Positions 22,764 to 24,901 of a stretch of DNA of 24,901 nt are shown piece by piece. The stretch is taken from the IMG/VR virus record IMGVR_UViG_3300002933_000469, positions 1-24,901 of that record; one strand, given 5' to 3'. Each line of letters opens with the position of its first letter. Position 1 is the stretch's first letter. Under the pieces are notes generated by a model. It saw only the letters and a list, made by a program, of their open reading frames with translations, ran no database searches and was not told the origin of the DNA. Both the position numbers and the translations under genes were made by a program. Origin of the DNA: a virus.

Positions 22764-24203
22764 ATGGCAACTGAATACACACCAGAATTACAAAAATTGT
22801 TTTTAGAAATGATGATTCAAGACGCACAAAGTTTTGTGAGAATACAAAATATTTACAATCCAGAGAACTTTGATCGCAGTTTAAGAGAAGCTGCTAAATT
22901 TATTGCTAGCCACTCGGCTGAGTATAAAACACTTCCCACAGTAGAACAAATTAAAGCACTAACAGGAGTAGAACTTAGACCGATTCCCGATACTGTTGAA
23001 GGTCATCAAGAGTGGTTTATGAAAGAATTTGAGGGATTCTCACGTAAAGAAGAACTTAGTCGTGCTATTCTTAAAGCAGCAGATCTATTAGAAGAAGGCG
23101 ACTACGATCCTGTAGAAAAGTTAATTAAAGATGCAGTACAGATCAGTTTAACTAAAGACTTAGGTACAGATTACTTTGCTGATCCACATGCACGTATTGA
23201 CAAGTATTTTAATAGTGGTGGACAAGTAAGTACAGGGTGGCCACAAATGGATAAGATCTTATATGGCGGATTTAGTCGTGGCGAACTTAACATTTTTGCT
23301 GGCGGTTCAGGTTCGGGTAAGAGCTTGGTTATGATGAATATTGCATTAAGTTGGTTGCAAGCAGGACTAAGTGGTGTATATATTAGTTTAGAACTCAGTG
23401 AAGAACTAGTCGCACTAAGAACAGATGCTATGTTAACTAGCATGGGCACAAAAGACATTCGTAAGGATATTGATACTACAGAACTTAAAGTTAAGATGGT
23501 GGGTAAGAAGTCTGGCAAGTATCGTATTAAAGCATTACCGGCACAAAGTAACGTAAATGATATTCGTAGTTTCATTAAAGAGTATCAAATACAAACAAAC
23601 AACAAAGTAGACTTTGTCATGTGCGATTATCTAGACTTAGTAATGCCGGTATCGGTTAAAGTAAATCCAAATGATCAGTTTATTAAAGACAAATATGTAG
23701 CAGAAGAATTGCGTAACTTATCACAAGAGCTAGGCGTGTTGTTTGTAACAGCGTCGCAGTTAAATCGTAGTGCAGTTGAAGAAATTGAATTTGACCATAG
23801 TCATATTGCAGGTGGTATCTCTAAGATTAATACAGCAGATAACGTATTTGGTATCTTTACAAGTCGTGCCATGAAAGAACGTGGCAAATATCAAATTCAA
23901 TGTATGAAGTCACGTAGTTCAACTGGCGTAGGGCAAAAGATTGACTTAGAATATAACATTGAAACTATGCGTATTACTGACCCAGGCGAAGAAGTGGGTA
24001 GTGCCGGAGGCAATGGTTATAAGCCATCTGCAAGTATTATGAATCAAATTAAGACTACATCTACTATTAATCAAACAACTGGATTACCTGTAGCTAAAGA
24101 AGGGTGGAAATTAGATGAAAACACAGCACCGCCGCCAGGCAGTAGTGTAGAAAGCACTAAATTAAAGTCAATGCTCGCTGGCCTAAAAGCCAAGTCTGAA
24201 TAA
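22764..24203 (+). CDS. Replicative DNA helicase (T4 gp41 / DnaB-like)
   Basis: A 479-residue protein. Residues 1-130 form a helical N-terminal domain. The RecA-like core carries Walker A GGSGSGKS (180-187), the motif YISLELSEE (207-214), Walker B VDFVMCDYLDL with D288, and TASQLNRSA further on. The family forms hexamers that unwind the replication fork and recruit primase. Length fits gp41 (475). No inteins or frameshifts. The C-terminus is a low-complexity tail (PPPGSSVESTKLKSM). A TATAAT just before the ATG looks like chance (no -35). Confidence 0.92.
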   Translation: MATEYTPELQKLFLEMMIQDAQSFVRIQNIYNPENFDRSLREAAKFIASHSAEYKTLPTVEQIKALTGVELRPIPDTVEGHQEWFMKEFEGFSRKEELSRAILKAADLLEEGDYDPVEKLIKDAVQISLTKDLGTDYFADPHARIDKYFNSGGQVSTGWPQMDKILYGGFSRGELNIFAGGSGSGKSLVMMNIALSWLQAGLSGVYISLELSEELVALRTDAMLTSMGTKDIRKDIDTTELKVKMVGKKSGKYRIKALPAQSNVNDIRSFIKEYQIQTNNKVDFVMCDYLDLVMPVSVKVNPNDQFIKDKYVAEELRNLSQELGVLFVTASQLNRSAVEEIEFDHSHIAGGISKINTADNVFGIFTSRAMKERGKYQIQCMKSRSSTGVGQKIDLEYNIETMRITDPGEEVGSAGGNGYKPSASIMNQIKTTSTINQTTGLPVAKEGWKLDENTAPPPGSSVESTKLKSMLAGLKAKSE

Positions 24204-24208
24204 ATCCA

Positions 24209-24216
24209 TATAAATA
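24209..24216 (+). promoter_or_regulatory. Candidate T4-like late promoter (TATAAATA)
   Basis: TATAAATA is the exact T4 late-promoter octamer. It lies just after the helicase stop and 20 bases before the next start. No -35 element. Together with the three GATAAATA copies it defines a late class in this window. Confidence 0.7.
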
Positions 24217-24236
24217 CAACATAACTGGAGCATACC

Positions 24237-24485
24237 TTGCAAAAGAAGGCCCGTAGCATATTAGACGAACTAGACACGTTGCTAGTACACAAAGATCGTG
24301 AGAATCTTGTGGAAAGCCGTGCCTCCAACGTAATCGCTGGAGCAATCAATCTAATCAATTATATACGTGAAAATTACGATGCCGAACAAGCAGGAGAGCT
24401 GGAACGCCGATTAATCAATTCAATCCGTACCCAAGAGCCAGAGAAATTTAAACGTGGTGTACGGAGAATGAAAAGTGAAGATTAA
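24237..24485 (+). CDS. Small helical phage protein
   Basis: An 82-residue protein starting at TTG 24237, supported by CTGGAG at 24225-24230. MQKKARSILDELDTLL at the start, SRASNVIAGAINLINYIREN in the middle and LERRLINSIRTQ later indicate a helical bundle. I recall relatives in T4-like phages of aquatic bacteria without function. It is preceded by a late-type promoter. Its last 11 bases overlap the next gene, a probable virion protein, so the two are probably co-translated. Confidence 0.75.
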   Translation: MQKKARSILDELDTLLVHKDRENLVESRASNVIAGAINLINYIRENYDAEQAGELERRLINSIRTQEPEKFKRGVRRMKSED

Positions 24486-24901
24486 CGAGGTTATTGTAGA
24501 AGCATTAAACACAGATACTGGCACACCTAATCCATCGGTATTTAAACCAAATCCTGCGCGAACCATACCACACCCAAAACTACAACAAAAGCCAACTTTA
24601 TGGAATAAAATTAAAGCAGGAGCTAAAAGTTTTGTACAACCCGATGCCCAAGACACACAAAATACAAAAACAGAAGTTACAGCTCAACGATCTTCGCAAC
24701 CTTGGATACGTTTATGGAATAGTAAAATAGCAAAAAATCCAAGTCTTGCACAAAATCCAACAGAGTTATTAGCTTTCGCTAAAACAATTTTTGGAAATAG
24801 AATTCCTGTAGACCAAATTCCTGCACCAACTGATATGAGTAGTGCAGGTGTTTCACAGTATATAACAAAATTAACTGATACATTTATGCAAACTCCAATA
24901 C
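24475..24901 (+). CDS. Start of a probable virion or assembly protein (3' end outside window)
   Basis: Open from GTG 24475 to the window edge, at least 142 residues. Start MKINEVIVEALNTDTG, followed by a P/Q-rich linker (NPSVFKPNPARTIPHPK) and two short segments with LWNKIKAGAKSF and PWIRLWNSKIAKNPS. An MKIxEV start is common in T4-like phage proteins of this size class, but I claim no named family. It overlaps the previous gene by 11 bases. The late-type promoter upstream supports late expression. The true start could be GTG 24475 only, since no ATG lies nearby in frame. Confidence 0.6.
   Translation, partial: MKINEVIVEALNTDTGTPNPSVFKPNPARTIPHPKLQQKPTLWNKIKAGAKSFVQPDAQDTQNTKTEVTAQRSSQPWIRLWNSKIAKNPSLAQNPTELLAFAKTIFGNRIPVDQIPAPTDMSSAGVSQYITKLTDTFMQTPI

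Overview
The window is a piece of a large lytic phage genome of the T4-like (myovirus) type. It carries a UvsW-type recombination helicase, a gp61-type TOPRIM primase, a gp41/DnaB-type helicase, a probable gp62-type clamp-loader subunit, a tail-fibre gene pair and four octamers that fit the T4-like late promoter [G/T]ATAAATA. Genes are tightly packed and almost all on the + strand. The DNA is A/T-rich. The phage carries its own intact groES-groEL pair, whose sequences read most like betaproteobacterial versions to my eye. A betaproteobacterial host is therefore a reasonable but unproven inference.

Layout. (1) 1-1223: the end of a probable Methyltransf_24-type methyltransferase and a GT-B/heptosyltransferase-like glycosyltransferase. 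(2) 1226-3289: groES-groEL as its own transcription unit, with a sigma70-like promoter, an upstream late-type octamer and a terminator. (3) 3298-6392: accessory small-gene zone. It contains one late-type small gene, a tandem family of four small related proteins, a gamma-glutamylcyclotransferase-like gene and several tiny unknowns. Six near-identical sigma70 promoters with a shared TTCCCA-type spacer drive these units, and in four of them the stop codon of the upstream gene lies inside the -35 hexamer. (4) 6392-8729: AAA ATPase, a small soluble protein, a 58-residue two-helix membrane protein and an SPFH/prohibitin-like lipoprotein, closed by two tandem terminators. (5) 8733-18110: thirteen genes with essentially no intergenic DNA, beginning at a promoter that should give a leaderless mRNA. 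They include UvsW, three SGNH-like proteins, a protein-arginine-methyltransferase-like enzyme, a PIG-L deacetylase-like enzyme, a probable clamp-loader subunit, a zinc-finger protein and a 196-residue protein with the catalytic landmarks of the DnaE polymerase palm. (6) 18081-18455: the only convincing minus-strand gene. (7) 18463-20799: late-type promoter and two virion genes (tail adaptor-like and tail fibre). (8) 20809-24901: leaderless-type promoter, primase, an inserted A/T-rich gene, replicative helicase, then a late-type promoter followed by a small gene and the start of a probable virion gene.

Working together. Primase, helicase, UvsW and the clamp-loader subunit are replication and recombination functions. 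GroES/GroEL probably fold virion or replication proteins. The methyltransferase, glycosyltransferase, SGNH and PIG-L genes suggest modification of glycans or virion surface. The AAA/SPFH unit suggests a membrane-directed takeover function. The most unusual items are the repeated promoter cassettes, the phage SPFH lipoprotein unit, the PRMT-like enzyme with an intact double-E hairpin, and the miniature DnaE-palm protein.
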